A DNA stretch of 64,000 nt from Brumimicrobium oceani (GCF_003143775.1 NZ_QFRJ01000002.1:82501-146500); one strand, 5' to 3'. Counted from the first letter of the stretch, positions 43,794-54,273 are shown. Numbers and translations are program-made. Notes: a model not told the origin generated them from the letters alone.

Positions 43794-44804
43794 TTATTTT
43801 ACAATAACACGACGAGAAGTTACAACTCCATTTGATGTTTCTAGGTTAACTAGATATACACCTGGTTGATTCCCGATAGTGAAAGATTGAATGCCAGAAT
43901 TGTCTTCTTGAGAGAATACTTTTTGACCTACAGCACTATATACAGTAACGTTTACAATATTGCTTTCAGTTGCAAAGTTAAATACTCCGTTTGCAGAAGG
44001 GTTAGGATAAATAGACAATTTGATTGAAGACTCATCTTTTACAGACAATTCGTTACAATCACAAGCATGGTTTCCTAATGTAGCCCAGTTTCCTTCGATA
44101 CGTGGATTACCATTTCCATCCAATACAGGATCTCCATTGGCATCCAACATAGGAATTACTGCTGGTAAAGTATCCCATTCTACCATAGCATTGAACGAAG
44201 GAATGTTTGCTTGTGTTACACCTTCTTTAATTGTAGGTTTACGTACCAAAGAATGATCTGTAGAAATTACAACACCAACACCAACAAAAGGAGCTTCAGT
44301 TGTCCAACCGTTGTATGGGTCTCCAACATCTGGATCCTCTCCAATTTTTCCAAAAACATCAATTAATTGTGAGTTTGAAATATCTGTCAAAGTACCTTTA
44401 GCTAATACCATTGCATCGTTTCCATTGAAGTACATTGCTTTAGAAACATTGTAATCTGGACAATAAAACCCATCAGCACGCGCTTGTAAAGAATCCCAAA
44501 CTGGAGCGTCTTGCCCTGTTCCCATTTCATCTCTTTTATCTAAAACGGCAACATAAACGTCATAAGGTTGAATCGTTCCTGATAAAAGAACTCCTGATTC
44601 TGGACCTACAAAGTTTGCACCATTAGAATAACGAATCAACATGTAATCACTCAAATCAATAGCCTGATTTGTTGGGTTGTAAATCTCTATTGCCTTGTTG
44701 TTGGACCAGCCTTCAACATACTCCGAGATAAATAATTCAGAACAATCTTGCGCACTTATTGAAGCGCTAATAAGAAGTCCTAATGAAAGTAAAACTTTTT
44801 TCAT
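43794..44804 (-). CDS. Lamin-tail-domain protein with T9SS tail
   Basis: A 336-residue secreted protein. After the signal peptide (about 1-18) an LTD-type (lamin tail) beta domain runs from about 20 to 160: CSELFISEYVEGWSNNKAIE and IYNPTNQAIDLSDYMLIRYS. The end (about 260-336) is a T9SS type A sorting domain, LSIYPNPSANGVFNF to VIVK. LTD domains are common in extracellular nucleases of Bacteroidota. It begins the operon that also holds the TonB receptor and endonuclease I, 61 bases away from the receptor. Confidence 0.9.
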   Translation of the reverse strand: MKKVLLSLGLLISASISAQDCSELFISEYVEGWSNNKAIEIYNPTNQAIDLSDYMLIRYSNGANFVGPESGVLLSGTIQPYDVYVAVLDKRDEMGTGQDAPVWDSLQARADGFYCPDYNVSKAMYFNGNDAMVLAKGTLTDISNSQLIDVFGKIGEDPDVGDPYNGWTTEAPFVGVGVVISTDHSLVRKPTIKEGVTQANIPSFNAMVEWDTLPAVIPMLDANGDPVLDGNGNPRIEGNWATLGNHACDCNELSVKDESSIKLSIYPNPSANGVFNFATESNIVNVTVYSAVGQKVFSQEDNSGIQSFTIGNQPGVYLVNLETSNGVVTSRRVIVK

Positions 44805-45597
44805 AGTTGTTATATTTAATTGAGAATTGTTACAAATTTAAAAAACAAAACAGTTGCGAGTTTGAACAAACTTATATGGATACAACTTAATTTTTCATCG
44901 TTTTTTTATTTTATCATTTTATGGTTTTAGCATAAACATAATTGCCTCAAGGAGAACACAAAATGATTTTCAGGACAAAATTAAGGCTTTTTATTGAACC
45001 GCATATTATAGAATTATGAACATTTTTAGTTTTTTTAGTTAATTTTTTGAGCAATTGTCTTAAAATCACTCCATGTTTTATTGATTTAAACTTACAAACA
45101 CAAAACAATTTTCACTCAACATCAATAGTCATGAATGTTACAGGCCAATTAATAAATTCTGTTTTTTGAATTGATATTAATTTAATAACTGTTGAAAAAA
45201 AAAATACTTACCCGGAAAATTATTTCATTAAATATCACATAATTTTGATTTCACTTAAAATGACCACTACCTCTAACTCTAAACTTAGGCTAAAACCCCT
45301 ATGCTAATTGTTGATTACTGACGCAGTATCTTCGAAAAGACATCACAACAATAGAGCATCACCATCCACTTTCTCTAAACAATAAAACGCCTAATATTCA
45401 GATGAAGTGAAACTCCGACAAATCTCATTTTGATTACCAGCAATTCTTCATACAGAATCAATCAAGAAAGCATCAATTAGCTGTCAATAAATTTAATACC
45501 TTGTAGAAAGGAGAGTAACCCATTCACAGTTCTAGTACAGTTCAAAATTACCGGGTCAAGAATAATTCTATTATATTCGCAAAAACAAGTCAAAAAA
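44805..45597. other. 793-base intergenic region, no gene seen
   Basis: Between divergent operons. On the minus strand TAAATTTG (44833-44840) is a -7-like box for the lamin-tail operon. On the + strand TATATTCG at about 45573-45580 may serve the peptidase. The rest is very AT-rich and shows neither a convincing ORF nor a clear hairpin. Confidence 0.6.
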
Positions 45598-47790
45598 ATG
45601 AAAAAACTAGTTCTCCCTTTTTTAATATTAGCATTCACAGCCTTTTTAGGTGCAGCACAAGAATCAGACACTTCAAAAGCACTAAGCGTTGAACATATAT
45701 GGAAAGAATACAAATTCTACGGAAATGGAATTAGTGGATTTCGTTCGATGAAAGATGGAAAACACTATTCTCGTTTCGCCTTAGTGGATGGAAAAAAATC
45801 CATTATGCGCTATTCTTTCGAAGATTTAACCGGAACTGCTGAATCAATTCTCGATGGAAAAGAACTTGTTTATGAAGGCAAAGAATTAAAAGTAGACGGA
45901 TACGAATTCAACGATGATGAAACAAAATTGCTGCTTACAGTAAATCGTAAAAAGCGTTACAGAAGAAGTTTTTCAGCAGAATACTATATGTATGATTTGA
46001 CAAGCAAAACACTTTCTCCACTCGATTCTGAAAGAATTCCTCAAACTCTAGCATCTTATTCTCCTGATGGAAAAAAAGTGGCCTATATATATAGGAATAA
46101 CATTTACGTAAAAACCATTGCAACAGGAAAAGTGAAAGCCATTACAAATGATGGAAAAGAAAACGAAATTATTAATGGTACAACGGATTGGGTTTATGAA
46201 GAAGAATTCGCTTACACAAAAGCTTATGATTGGTCTCCAAACAGCGAATACATTGCTTATTTAAGATTTGACGAAAGTGATGTAAAGGAATTTACAATGA
46301 TGTATTTCGAAGAGCTCTACCCTACTCCTTACACTTTTAAATATCCGAAAACTGGAGAAGACAATTCAAAAGTTTGCTTGAAGGTAGCGAAAGTTAAGAA
46401 TGCTAAATCGACAACAATTGAATTGGGCGATTACGAATATATTCCGCGTCTTAAATTTTCGTCTACCGAAAACAAATTGATGGCCTTAACACTAAACCGT
46501 CATCAAAATCATTTAAAATATCACTGGATTGATGTAACAGCAAAGAAAATGCCTGCTGATGTTATTTATCAAGAACAGGACGAAGCTTATGTTGAAATTG
46601 ATGATAATTTATACTTTTTGAAAGACGGTAAGCACTTCATTCGAACAAGTGAAAAAGATGGTTATAATCACATTTACAAGATTGGAATTGATGGATCGAG
46701 TCAGCAAATTTCTGAAGGAAAATGGGATGTCATTGAGTTTATGGGAATCAATGAAGAAAAGGGGATTTTGTACTATACTTCTGCCGAGGAAGGTCCACAA
46801 TTCACAGCACTCTATTCAATTGGATTAGATGGAACAAAAAAGGATAAAATTAGTGATAACAAAGGAACAAATTCAATCACATTCTCTCAAGGAATGCAGT
46901 ATTACGTTAACCGTTGGTCAAATATTAACACACCTCCTGTTTATTCATTGCATGATGCTACAGGAAAGTTAATCATGGAATTAGAAAGCAATGAAATTCT
47001 AAAATATTTGATGAATGATTTTAATTTTCAGCAAAAGGAATTTATCACAGTCGAAGGAGCAACACATGATTTAAATGCTTGGATTTTGTATCCACCAAAT
47101 TTTGACAGCACAAAGCAATACCCTGTCTACTTTAATGTATACGGAGGACCGGGTTCTAACATGGTAAAAGATGCTTACGATGGAGGAAATGGAGCTTATC
47201 ACCAACTTTTAGCTCAAAAAGGATATATCGTTATGAGCGTTGATCCAAGAGGTACAATGTACAGAGGTGCACAATTCAAAAAATCTACCTATTTACAACT
47301 GGGTAAACTAGAAACAGAAGACATGATTGCTGTTGCAAAATACATAAAGAAATGGGATTTTGTTGATCCAGACCGAATTGGTATTATGGGATGGAGTTAT
47401 GGTGGATACATGGCTTCATTGGCCATTACAAAAGGTGCTGCTGATTTTAAAATGGGGATTGCTGTAGCTCCGGTAACCAATTGGAGATATTATGACAACA
47501 TTTATACGGAGCGGTTTATGCGTACTCCACAAGAGAATGCATTAGGGTATGACGACAATTCTCCAATCAACCATGTCGATAAACTAAAAGGAAATTATTT
47601 CATTATTCATGGCTCAGGAGATGACAATGTGCATGTACAAAATGCTATGGAAATGGTAACAGCATTGGTGAAAGCAGACAAAGACTTTGATCAGTTCATT
47701 TATCCAAATAAAGACCATGGAATTTACGGTGGAAACACCAGGAATCATTTATTTAGAATGATGTTGGAATACACTTTAGAAAACTTATAA
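45598..47790 (+). CDS. S9B dipeptidyl peptidase IV
   Basis: A 730-residue exported prolyl peptidase that removes X-Pro (or X-Ala) dipeptides from peptides. A signal peptide (1-20, ending GAAQ) is followed by the eight-bladed propeller domain (DPPIV_N, about 90-480) with YSPDGKKVAYIYRNNIYV and DWVYEEEFAYTKAY, whose EE pair binds the substrate N-terminus. The alpha/beta hydrolase domain has Ser600 in GWSYGGY, Asp675 or 676 in HGSGDDNVH, and His707 in NKDHGIYGG. Length agrees with the family. It complements the S46 peptidase in peptide use. Confidence 0.96.
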   Translation: MKKLVLPFLILAFTAFLGAAQESDTSKALSVEHIWKEYKFYGNGISGFRSMKDGKHYSRFALVDGKKSIMRYSFEDLTGTAESILDGKELVYEGKELKVDGYEFNDDETKLLLTVNRKKRYRRSFSAEYYMYDLTSKTLSPLDSERIPQTLASYSPDGKKVAYIYRNNIYVKTIATGKVKAITNDGKENEIINGTTDWVYEEEFAYTKAYDWSPNSEYIAYLRFDESDVKEFTMMYFEELYPTPYTFKYPKTGEDNSKVCLKVAKVKNAKSTTIELGDYEYIPRLKFSSTENKLMALTLNRHQNHLKYHWIDVTAKKMPADVIYQEQDEAYVEIDDNLYFLKDGKHFIRTSEKDGYNHIYKIGIDGSSQQISEGKWDVIEFMGINEEKGILYYTSAEEGPQFTALYSIGLDGTKKDKISDNKGTNSITFSQGMQYYVNRWSNINTPPVYSLHDATGKLIMELESNEILKYLMNDFNFQQKEFITVEGATHDLNAWILYPPNFDSTKQYPVYFNVYGGPGSNMVKDAYDGGNGAYHQLLAQKGYIVMSVDPRGTMYRGAQFKKSTYLQLGKLETEDMIAVAKYIKKWDFVDPDRIGIMGWSYGGYMASLAITKGAADFKMGIAVAPVTNWRYYDNIYTERFMRTPQENALGYDDNSPINHVDKLKGNYFIIHGSGDDNVHVQNAMEMVTALVKADKDFDQFIYPNKDHGIYGGNTRNHLFRMMLEYTLENL

Positions 47791-48176
47791 ACAGAATTAT
47801 TTTAAGAAATAATGCTGTCGGGAACTTACCAGCAGTTTAGTAAATTACAATAGGAATTGGTTTTCACTTTAATTTGACAAGATCCTAATCATTGTTGAAA
47901 ACAGAAATTTGCGAAGAATCTTGTCGGTTTACCACTTAATCACAAACTTGATTAGGTGTTTTTGCTGGTAAAGTATAGGATAGGCATTTAACAAATACTA
48001 AATAGTCTTTTATTGACAATTTAGTATTAAATTTGACCTGATATTTAATGCACTGTGAACTTATTCACATTAGGTGTGTTTTAATGAGAAAAGAACTGTC
48101 AAAAAGTACATCAGAAATGAAAGATTTCACTAACTTAGGCAGCAGAATTATAGTATATTAAAAACGAGTTAAAAAA
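47791..48176 (+). other. Structured leader upstream of citrate synthase
   Basis: Three perfect complementary pairs: TTACCAGCA (47826-47834) with TGCTGGTAA (47963-47971); GACAAGAT (47876-47883) with ATCTTGTC (47918-47925); CCTAATCA (47884-47891) with TGATTAGG (47949-47956). The latter two cross, as in a pseudoknot. Then AATACTAAA (47994-48002) with TTTAGTATT (48021-48029), and a -7-like TAAATTTG at 48029-48036. No ORF is visible. It may be an RNA regulator. Confidence 0.5.
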
Positions 48177-49463
48177 ATGAACGAAACTGCAAAAATAGAA
48201 ATTGGAGGGAAAACTTTCGAATTCCCTGTTATCACTGGTACGGAGAATGAAAAAGCAATAGACATCAAGAAATTGAGAGGTACTACTGGAGTAATTACTA
48301 TCGATCCTGGATTTAAAAATACAGGAAGTACAACTAGTGCAATCACCTACTTAGATGGTGAAAACGGAATTTTAAGGTACCGAGGTTATCCAATTGAACA
48401 ATTAGCAGAAAAAGCAACATTTTTAGAGGTAGCTTTTCTCCTTATTTATGGAGAATTACCAACTGAAACAGAATTAACTGAATTCAAAAAGAGCATAACA
48501 AATCACACATTGGTTCATGAAGACATGAAGCAGTTTTTCGAAGCTTATCCTTCGAAAGCGCACCCTATGGGAGTTCTGGCATCAATGGTAGTGAGCTTAT
48601 CTACTTTTTATCCAGAGTCTCAAGATCCAAACAGATCACCTGAGGCCATTGATTTAACAATTCACAGATTAATTGCTAAGCTTCCAACTTTGGCGGCTAT
48701 GTCATACAAAAATGCAGTACGTCATCCTTTCATCTACCCTAAGAATGAATTGGATTACGTAGAGAATTTCTTGAACATGATGTTTGCAATGCCAACTGAA
48801 GATTACAAACCAAATCCAGTTGTTGCATCAGCATTAAACAAATTACTTATTCTTCATGCTGATCACGAGCAAAACTGTTCTGCATCAACAGTAAGAATTG
48901 TTGGTTCTTCTCAAGCTAATCTTTATGCTTCTATTTCAGCTGGTATTTCAGCATTATGGGGACCATTACATGGTGGAGCAAACCAAGCTGTAGTTGAAAT
49001 GTTAGATAAAATTCAAGCAGATGGCGGTGATTTAGACAAATGGATTGCAAAAGCGAAAGACAAAAATGATTCTTTCCGTTTGATGGGATTCGGACACAGA
49101 GTTTACAAAAACTTCGATCCACGTGCTAAAATTATCAAGAAAGCAGCTGATGATGTGCTAGAACAATTAGGTGTTCAAGATCCAGCATTAGAAATTGCTA
49201 AGAAAATGGAGAAAATTGCATTGGAAGATCCTTATTTCGTAGAAAGAGGTTTATATCCAAACGTTGACTTCTACTCAGGAATTATCTACAAAGCATTAAA
49301 TATTCCTTCTGAAATGTTTACTGTAATGTTCGCATTAGGTAGATTACCAGGTTGGATTGCACAATGGAAAGAAATGATCGAAAACAAAGAACCAATCGGA
49401 AGACCTCGTCAAATTTATACAGGAGCTACTGAGCGTGACTACGTTTCTATCGAAAAAAGATAA
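48177..49463 (+). CDS. gltA: Citrate synthase
   Basis: A 428-residue type II (hexameric, NADH-sensitive type) citrate synthase that joins acetyl-CoA and oxaloacetate, the entry to the TCA cycle. The catalytic residues are His265 in PLHGGANQA, His307 in GFGHRVY and Asp364 in NVDFYSG, in register with the E. coli enzyme. The start follows a structured leader. A strong terminator is right after the stop, so it is single-gene. Confidence 0.98.
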   Translation: MNETAKIEIGGKTFEFPVITGTENEKAIDIKKLRGTTGVITIDPGFKNTGSTTSAITYLDGENGILRYRGYPIEQLAEKATFLEVAFLLIYGELPTETELTEFKKSITNHTLVHEDMKQFFEAYPSKAHPMGVLASMVVSLSTFYPESQDPNRSPEAIDLTIHRLIAKLPTLAAMSYKNAVRHPFIYPKNELDYVENFLNMMFAMPTEDYKPNPVVASALNKLLILHADHEQNCSASTVRIVGSSQANLYASISAGISALWGPLHGGANQAVVEMLDKIQADGGDLDKWIAKAKDKNDSFRLMGFGHRVYKNFDPRAKIIKKAADDVLEQLGVQDPALEIAKKMEKIALEDPYFVERGLYPNVDFYSGIIYKALNIPSEMFTVMFALGRLPGWIAQWKEMIENKEPIGRPRQIYTGATERDYVSIEKR

Positions 49464-49487
49464 TTTTAAGATTATATTATATAGAGA

Positions 49488-49517
49488 AGTCCAAACAGAA
49501 ATGTTTGGACTTTTTTT
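49488..49517 (+). terminator. Terminator after citrate synthase
   Basis: AGTCCAAAC and GTTTGGACT form a perfect 9-bp stem with a 6-base loop, followed by T6. It also ends the convergent gene on the other strand. Confidence 0.9.
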
Positions 49518-50625
49518 ATGGTTTAAGATCTCTAAATCTAACCCGTCCTCGATTATATATAGCCTTCGACTTTTTATATTGGTAATCACTAGTCCGATAT
49601 GTGACTTCATAAATAAATCTCCTCCCTCTTTTAGATTTAAATTCAATTTCAGGATAATTATCAGAATAACTTCTCCAAACAGCTGTCTCTACCGCGTATT
49701 TTAAATTTTCGGCTTCTTCCTTTAATTTATAACTGATCTCATGCGTTTTTTTCATCGTAAAAATATATTCTAAATCTTTTCTGAGCTTAAACTGATAACA
49801 AGATTTATTTTTGAACAAATTGAAACTTTGGCAAGGAACTGATTCTATTTCATTTGTTGAATAATAATTAGTAGCTACGTACAATTGAACAAGTGTAAAT
49901 CGAATAGAATTATCTGAATAACCTGATTCTTTTAAAACATTTTCGAGTAATGACAAGCCAGCACGATAAGAAACAAAGTCTTTTCCAATAATAATAAGAG
50001 GTAATTCAAATTGCTCATTATTTGAAGAATTCAAAATTACCTTAGGAATTCCAACTGTAAACCTGGAATCATAAATTAATGCCGATTGTTTTGCTACCGG
50101 CATTGATCCTCTGTAAGAACCAGTTGATTCAAATCCGTTAGCAACCATCGATCTAGGAATTGTATTTCTAGCAGTGGTGATATCAAAACTAAAAAATGCA
50201 TAGTAAGGATTCATTGCAATTGAAGTATCTATTGGTCTAAAACTCCACATTCCAGTTTGACCTCTTTTTTGACGTCTAAGCAATAATGAATCAGCATCTG
50301 TTAAAGTGTAAACCTTTTTTCTATACTCAGCATTTTTAAGTCTTTTTAAAAAACTAGCAAGATTCCTTTTCTCCCAAGAACCCATATAAGGTCTGTCTAA
50401 ATACTGCTTTTTTGACACTTGATCTGGATAATTTGCTTTATCATAAAAAAACTGACGAATTATTTTCACTCCTATAGAATCCAAGTTGAATTCAATGGGT
50501 TCGATTTTCTTGAATTCCTTTGATACAATTAATTCATGGACCTCCTCAGGACATAGTGTTCTGTTTTGGGCAATTAGACTTTGTGTTTGAAGTAAAACGA
50601 ATAATATAAAAAGCTGTTTAATCAT
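49516..50625 (-). CDS. Exported protein of unknown function
   Basis: A 369-residue protein starting with a signal peptide, MIKQLFILFVLLQTQSLIAQ. I chose ATG 50625; a longer version would begin with TTG 50634. The mature part is rich in basic residues and Tyr, with MGSWEKRNLASFLKRLKNAE (about 95-114) and LPLIIIGKDFVSYRAGLSLL (about 214-233). No domain family is recognised. It stands alone, convergent with citrate synthase. Confidence 0.75.
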   Translation of the reverse strand: MIKQLFILFVLLQTQSLIAQNRTLCPEEVHELIVSKEFKKIEPIEFNLDSIGVKIIRQFFYDKANYPDQVSKKQYLDRPYMGSWEKRNLASFLKRLKNAEYRKKVYTLTDADSLLLRRQKRGQTGMWSFRPIDTSIAMNPYYAFFSFDITTARNTIPRSMVANGFESTGSYRGSMPVAKQSALIYDSRFTVGIPKVILNSSNNEQFELPLIIIGKDFVSYRAGLSLLENVLKESGYSDNSIRFTLVQLYVATNYYSTNEIESVPCQSFNLFKNKSCYQFKLRKDLEYIFTMKKTHEISYKLKEEAENLKYAVETAVWRSYSDNYPEIEFKSKRGRRFIYEVTYRTSDYQYKKSKAIYNRGRVRFRDLKP

Positions 50626-50855
50626 TGATATCAAAATTAATGTAATTTGATTTGAAATTTATGTATTTAAAGAATCTCTCTTGTTGAGATGAGAAAAAAT
50701 TAAAATTCCATAAAAACAGAAGGTGTTTTATATTGGGATAGAATCAATTAATTTTTAAGTCAGAGAATTCTCACAGCACTTTAACATCATTTTCAAACCC
50801 CTACTTTCATTATTATTGTCACAAACCTTATATTCACAAAAAAGTCAATAGTAAA

Positions 50856-51485
50856 AAGAAAATATATCCAATAAATACAGGAAACTTCAAATTAGACGGT
50901 GGTGCCATGTTCGGCGTTGTGCCAAAAACGCTATGGTCGAGAACCAACGAAGCAGATGAACCCGCATTGGTGATTGAACCATTGAACGGTTACCGTGTTA
51001 AAGAAGCAATGCCTACAAACCTTGGTGAATACAAAACTCCATTAGGTAAGGTTGATATTGTAAAAGAAGGAACAGACTTAACATTAGTTAGTTATGGTTC
51101 TACTTTCAATATCGCAGCAGAAGCAGTCAAAGAATTAGAAAAAGCAGGCATTAGTGTTGAATTAATTGACGTTCAAACTTTATTGCCTTTCGATTTAAAC
51201 CACGACATTTCTAAATCTTTGGAAAAAACGAGTCGATTAATGATTGTTGACGAAGATGTTTCTAGTGGAGCGTCTGCCTATATTTTAGATCAAGTTTTAG
51301 TGAAGCAAAAAGCTTATTATTTATTGGACAGCGAGCCAGTAACAGTAAGTGCAAACGACCACCGTCCAGCGTATGGAACAGACGGAGATTACTTCTCTAA
51401 GCCGAACATCGATGATATTTATGCCGCTGCATACAAAATTATGAATGAGGCAGATCCAAAAGAGTTTCCTTCTTTTTTGGATTAA
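50856..51485 (+). pseudogene. Chimeric fragment: MBL-hydrolase start fused to 2-oxoacid dehydrogenase E1 beta end
   Basis: In one frame the sequence reads IYPINTGNFKLDGGAMFGVV and continues to SRTNEADE: this is the N-terminus of a flavobacterial MBL-fold hydrolase, where the expected start ATG is AAG (50856). After EADE the frame changes identity to PALVIEPLNGYRVKEAMPTN and runs to the stop as the C-terminal third of a branched-chain-type 2-oxoacid dehydrogenase (E1 beta), including SYGSTFNIAAEAV and HRPAYGTDGDYFSKP. An ATG inside (50907) keeps 192 residues open. The junction lies at GATGAA, expected in both parents. It looks like a deletion fusion of two genes; the E1 active-site part is missing, so it should not work as a dehydrogenase. 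Confidence 0.75.
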
Positions 51486-51494
51486 TAAATAGTT

Positions 51495-51533
51495 AAAGAG
51501 AAAGGGCGTTTCGAAAGGAGCGCTCTTTTTTTT
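51495..51533 (+). terminator. Probable terminator after the chimeric gene
   Basis: AAGAG pairs with CTCTT across an inner GGGCG / GCGC region, followed by T8. The stem is imperfect. Confidence 0.6.
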
Positions 51534-51609
51534 GGTTCAAGCTTTAACAATCATAAATCTAGTTTTACAAATTCATTTCTTACTTTAGTATTCCTAATAT
51601 TTATTATTT

Positions 51610-54273
51610 ATGTACCCATTCTTGAAAAATATTTTAATCCCCTTATTCATGATATTGTCCTTAACTACAAAGGCGCAGTTAGGCGACAATTATGAATATG
51701 GTTTCCATAGTTACATTTATGATGGAAAAGAGCCTTTAGATACTGTTTTTATAGAAAATCAGATTATTGTGTTAAACAAAGAAAAAGATACGCTAGAAAT
51801 CACAGATTTTATGGATGGAAAAAGACATGGAACACAACACATTTTCTTTCCAGATAGGAGAACGGAAACCATTGCAAACTATGAGAATGGCTTATTGAAA
51901 GGAAGAGTTGAACACTATAGAGTTAATACTTACAGCTCTTCTGAAGTTCATTTTTTGTATGCCACTCAAAACTATGTACCTGTTCCTGAAAAGGGATATT
52001 CGTATTTGGCTGGAAAAGAAATAATCTATTTTGAAAATGATTCAATACGGTCTTTCACCAATTATGTTAAAGGTAGAAAGAATGGAGCGTTTAAGTCATT
52101 TCACAATAATGGACAATTAAATACCCATTTCTACTATGAAAATGATCAAGTTGTAGGTCGCAAATTGATTTATAGTTATTCTGGAAATATATTGCACGAT
52201 GAAAACTACATCATATATGAAATTCCAGATTCTTTAAAAAACACCCCACATAACGAAAAAAGATATATTCTTGAGCCTAGAGGTATTAATGTACTATCAA
52301 ACTTGTCTGTCTTACACGGAAGTGCAAAATATTATGATCGAGAAGGCAATTTAAGAGCTGACTTAAATTACAAAGAAGGGCTTAAACACGGTTTATGTAA
52401 AGAATATTATGAATTTGGGGATAAATTGTTGAGATCTGAAGTTGTTTTTAAGGACGGAATTGAAAATGGTTCTTTTGCTTATTATGACCCTAAAGGTAAT
52501 CTAGAAAGCAAAGGTGATTATCAACGTGTAATGCCAGATGGCAATGTTTTTTATGACGGGAGAATTGTCTTTAACAAAATGTACGGTGGAATAATGAAGC
52601 CTTGGAGAATAGAAACATGGAAAGATTTTAAAAGAAATGGTGTTTTTGAAACATATAGATACAATTACAATAAAGTTACCGGATCACAATGTTATGGATA
52701 CACAAAGTTCAATTATGTTGACAATTTAAGGTCTGGAATTCAAGAAACCTTTGATGGTGAAGGCATCAAAACCTCAGAAAGATATTTTGAAATAGTAGAA
52801 ATAAATGGAAGAGCTTTCTCTCAAAATACAGGAACGCATAAAGAATGGAGAAAAGGTCAGCTTATCTCGTTAACTGAATGGAAAAATGGACTTAAAAATG
52901 GAGTTTCAAAGCAATATTATGATAATGGTCAATTAGCTGCTGAAAGCTATTATGAAGATGACAGACTCATTGATATTTCAAAAACATATTATGAAAATGG
53001 AGAGTTAGGAAATATAACAAGCGTTGAAATCAATGAAAATAAAGATAGAATTTATTCAGTTAAATCTTATTTCAGAAATGGTCAACTAAAAAGAGACTAT
53101 ACACAAATTCCGCATACTCGTTTAAATCCTTCAAAATATATAGGCTGGTACACCGCTTATGAAGAGAATGGCAATTTGTTGACAAAATTTTACTCGAATA
53201 ATAAAGGTGATTTAATAGTTGAATATCTTTATAATAATGGTCAACTAGAAAAAATAAAAATCGGTAATCTATTAAGTATTGGTTTTAACTTTGATGAAGA
53301 AATTGAATCCATGCAATGGAAGAATATACTACTCGCTTTTGAAATACACTCAAATCAAAAGTTAAGTGAACTCTCTTTTTTCACAAATGAAAACGATCTG
53401 GCCATTGCTTCCTATAACGAAGATGGAGAAATGACTTCTTTAAGAAATAACAACAATGGTTCTTTCAAATACAAAAAGACAAAAGATAAGCAAACGAAAG
53501 AGAAAGCAAAAGGAATAGCAGCTCAGTACAGCCCATATTGGAATGGTGAAGAATTTTCAAAGTTCGGAACTAAAGATGGGATACACAAAAGGAATTATGC
53601 AGATGGATCTCCCTATTTCAAGATAGAATTCAAAGATTTTCTTCCTCATGGTTCTTGGATTATGTACAATCCATTATTAAATGACACGCTAATTTACGCT
53701 AACTACGACAATGGCGCACCTGTTGAAAAATGGATAAACAAAGATTTGAATGCAGCTAAACTTTCTGAAATCAACTATTATAAGAATCACAAAATTGAAA
53801 ATAAAACGGAATATTTCCTTGATGGCAAAACCAGATATATTTCTAATCATGATAGCTTAGGAAAACAAGTGTCAGAGTTTTATTATTACTCAAGTGGCCA
53901 ATTAAAAAGCACAACAAACAATAAGTCAAACGACTATATCAACTTTTCAGAAAATGGTGATACCATAGGCTACAGAAAAACATCCAACATTAATGATTCT
54001 ATTTCCATTGAACGAATTTTCCATAAAAACAACAGGATAAAATCAAATAGCATTTACAATTTTGATACAGAATCTAGGAACTACACAACATTTTATAAAA
54101 ATGGAAATATTAAGTCAGTGGCTAACACTAAATATCCACAAAAAATTAGCGAATACAAAAAATACAACAAAAGAGGAAAACTCATTTTAGAAGGGAAATC
54201 CAAAGAAGGAAAAAGAGATGGAGAGTGGATAGAGTATGGTCTTTTTGGAACTAAGAAGGTTACAGAGTATTAA
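51610..54273 (+). CDS. Giant YwqK/MORN-like repeat protein 1
   Basis: An 887-residue exported protein (signal MYPFLKNILIPLFMILSLTT) built of about 20 repeats of the form G-x-x-x-G-x-x-x-x-Y-Y-x-N-G-Q-L, the antitoxin_YwqK or MORN_2 unit: for example MDGKRHGTQHIFF, YVKGRKNGAFKSFHNNGQLN and KNGVSKQYYDNGQLAAESYY. Such repeats fold as a beta solenoid. It is a paralogue of the gene at 54929, sharing the central stretch IAAQYSPYWNGEEF, then YADGSPYFKIEFKDFLPHG. The role is unknown; the YwqK name comes from toxin-antitoxin annotation and says little here. Confidence 0.85.
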   Translation: MYPFLKNILIPLFMILSLTTKAQLGDNYEYGFHSYIYDGKEPLDTVFIENQIIVLNKEKDTLEITDFMDGKRHGTQHIFFPDRRTETIANYENGLLKGRVEHYRVNTYSSSEVHFLYATQNYVPVPEKGYSYLAGKEIIYFENDSIRSFTNYVKGRKNGAFKSFHNNGQLNTHFYYENDQVVGRKLIYSYSGNILHDENYIIYEIPDSLKNTPHNEKRYILEPRGINVLSNLSVLHGSAKYYDREGNLRADLNYKEGLKHGLCKEYYEFGDKLLRSEVVFKDGIENGSFAYYDPKGNLESKGDYQRVMPDGNVFYDGRIVFNKMYGGIMKPWRIETWKDFKRNGVFETYRYNYNKVTGSQCYGYTKFNYVDNLRSGIQETFDGEGIKTSERYFEIVEINGRAFSQNTGTHKEWRKGQLISLTEWKNGLKNGVSKQYYDNGQLAAESYYEDDRLIDISKTYYENGELGNITSVEINENKDRIYSVKSYFRNGQLKRDYTQIPHTRLNPSKYIGWYTAYEENGNLLTKFYSNNKGDLIVEYLYNNGQLEKIKIGNLLSIGFNFDEEIESMQWKNILLAFEIHSNQKLSELSFFTNENDLAIASYNEDGEMTSLRNNNNGSFKYKKTKDKQTKEKAKGIAAQYSPYWNGEEFSKFGTKDGIHKRNYADGSPYFKIEFKDFLPHGSWIMYNPLLNDTLIYANYDNGAPVEKWINKDLNAAKLSEINYYKNHKIENKTEYFLDGKTRYISNHDSLGKQVSEFYYYSSGQLKSTTNNKSNDYINFSENGDTIGYRKTSNINDSISIERIFHKNNRIKSNSIYNFDTESRNYTTFYKNGNIKSVANTKYPQKISEYKKYNKRGKLILEGKSKEGKRDGEWIEYGLFGTKKVTEY

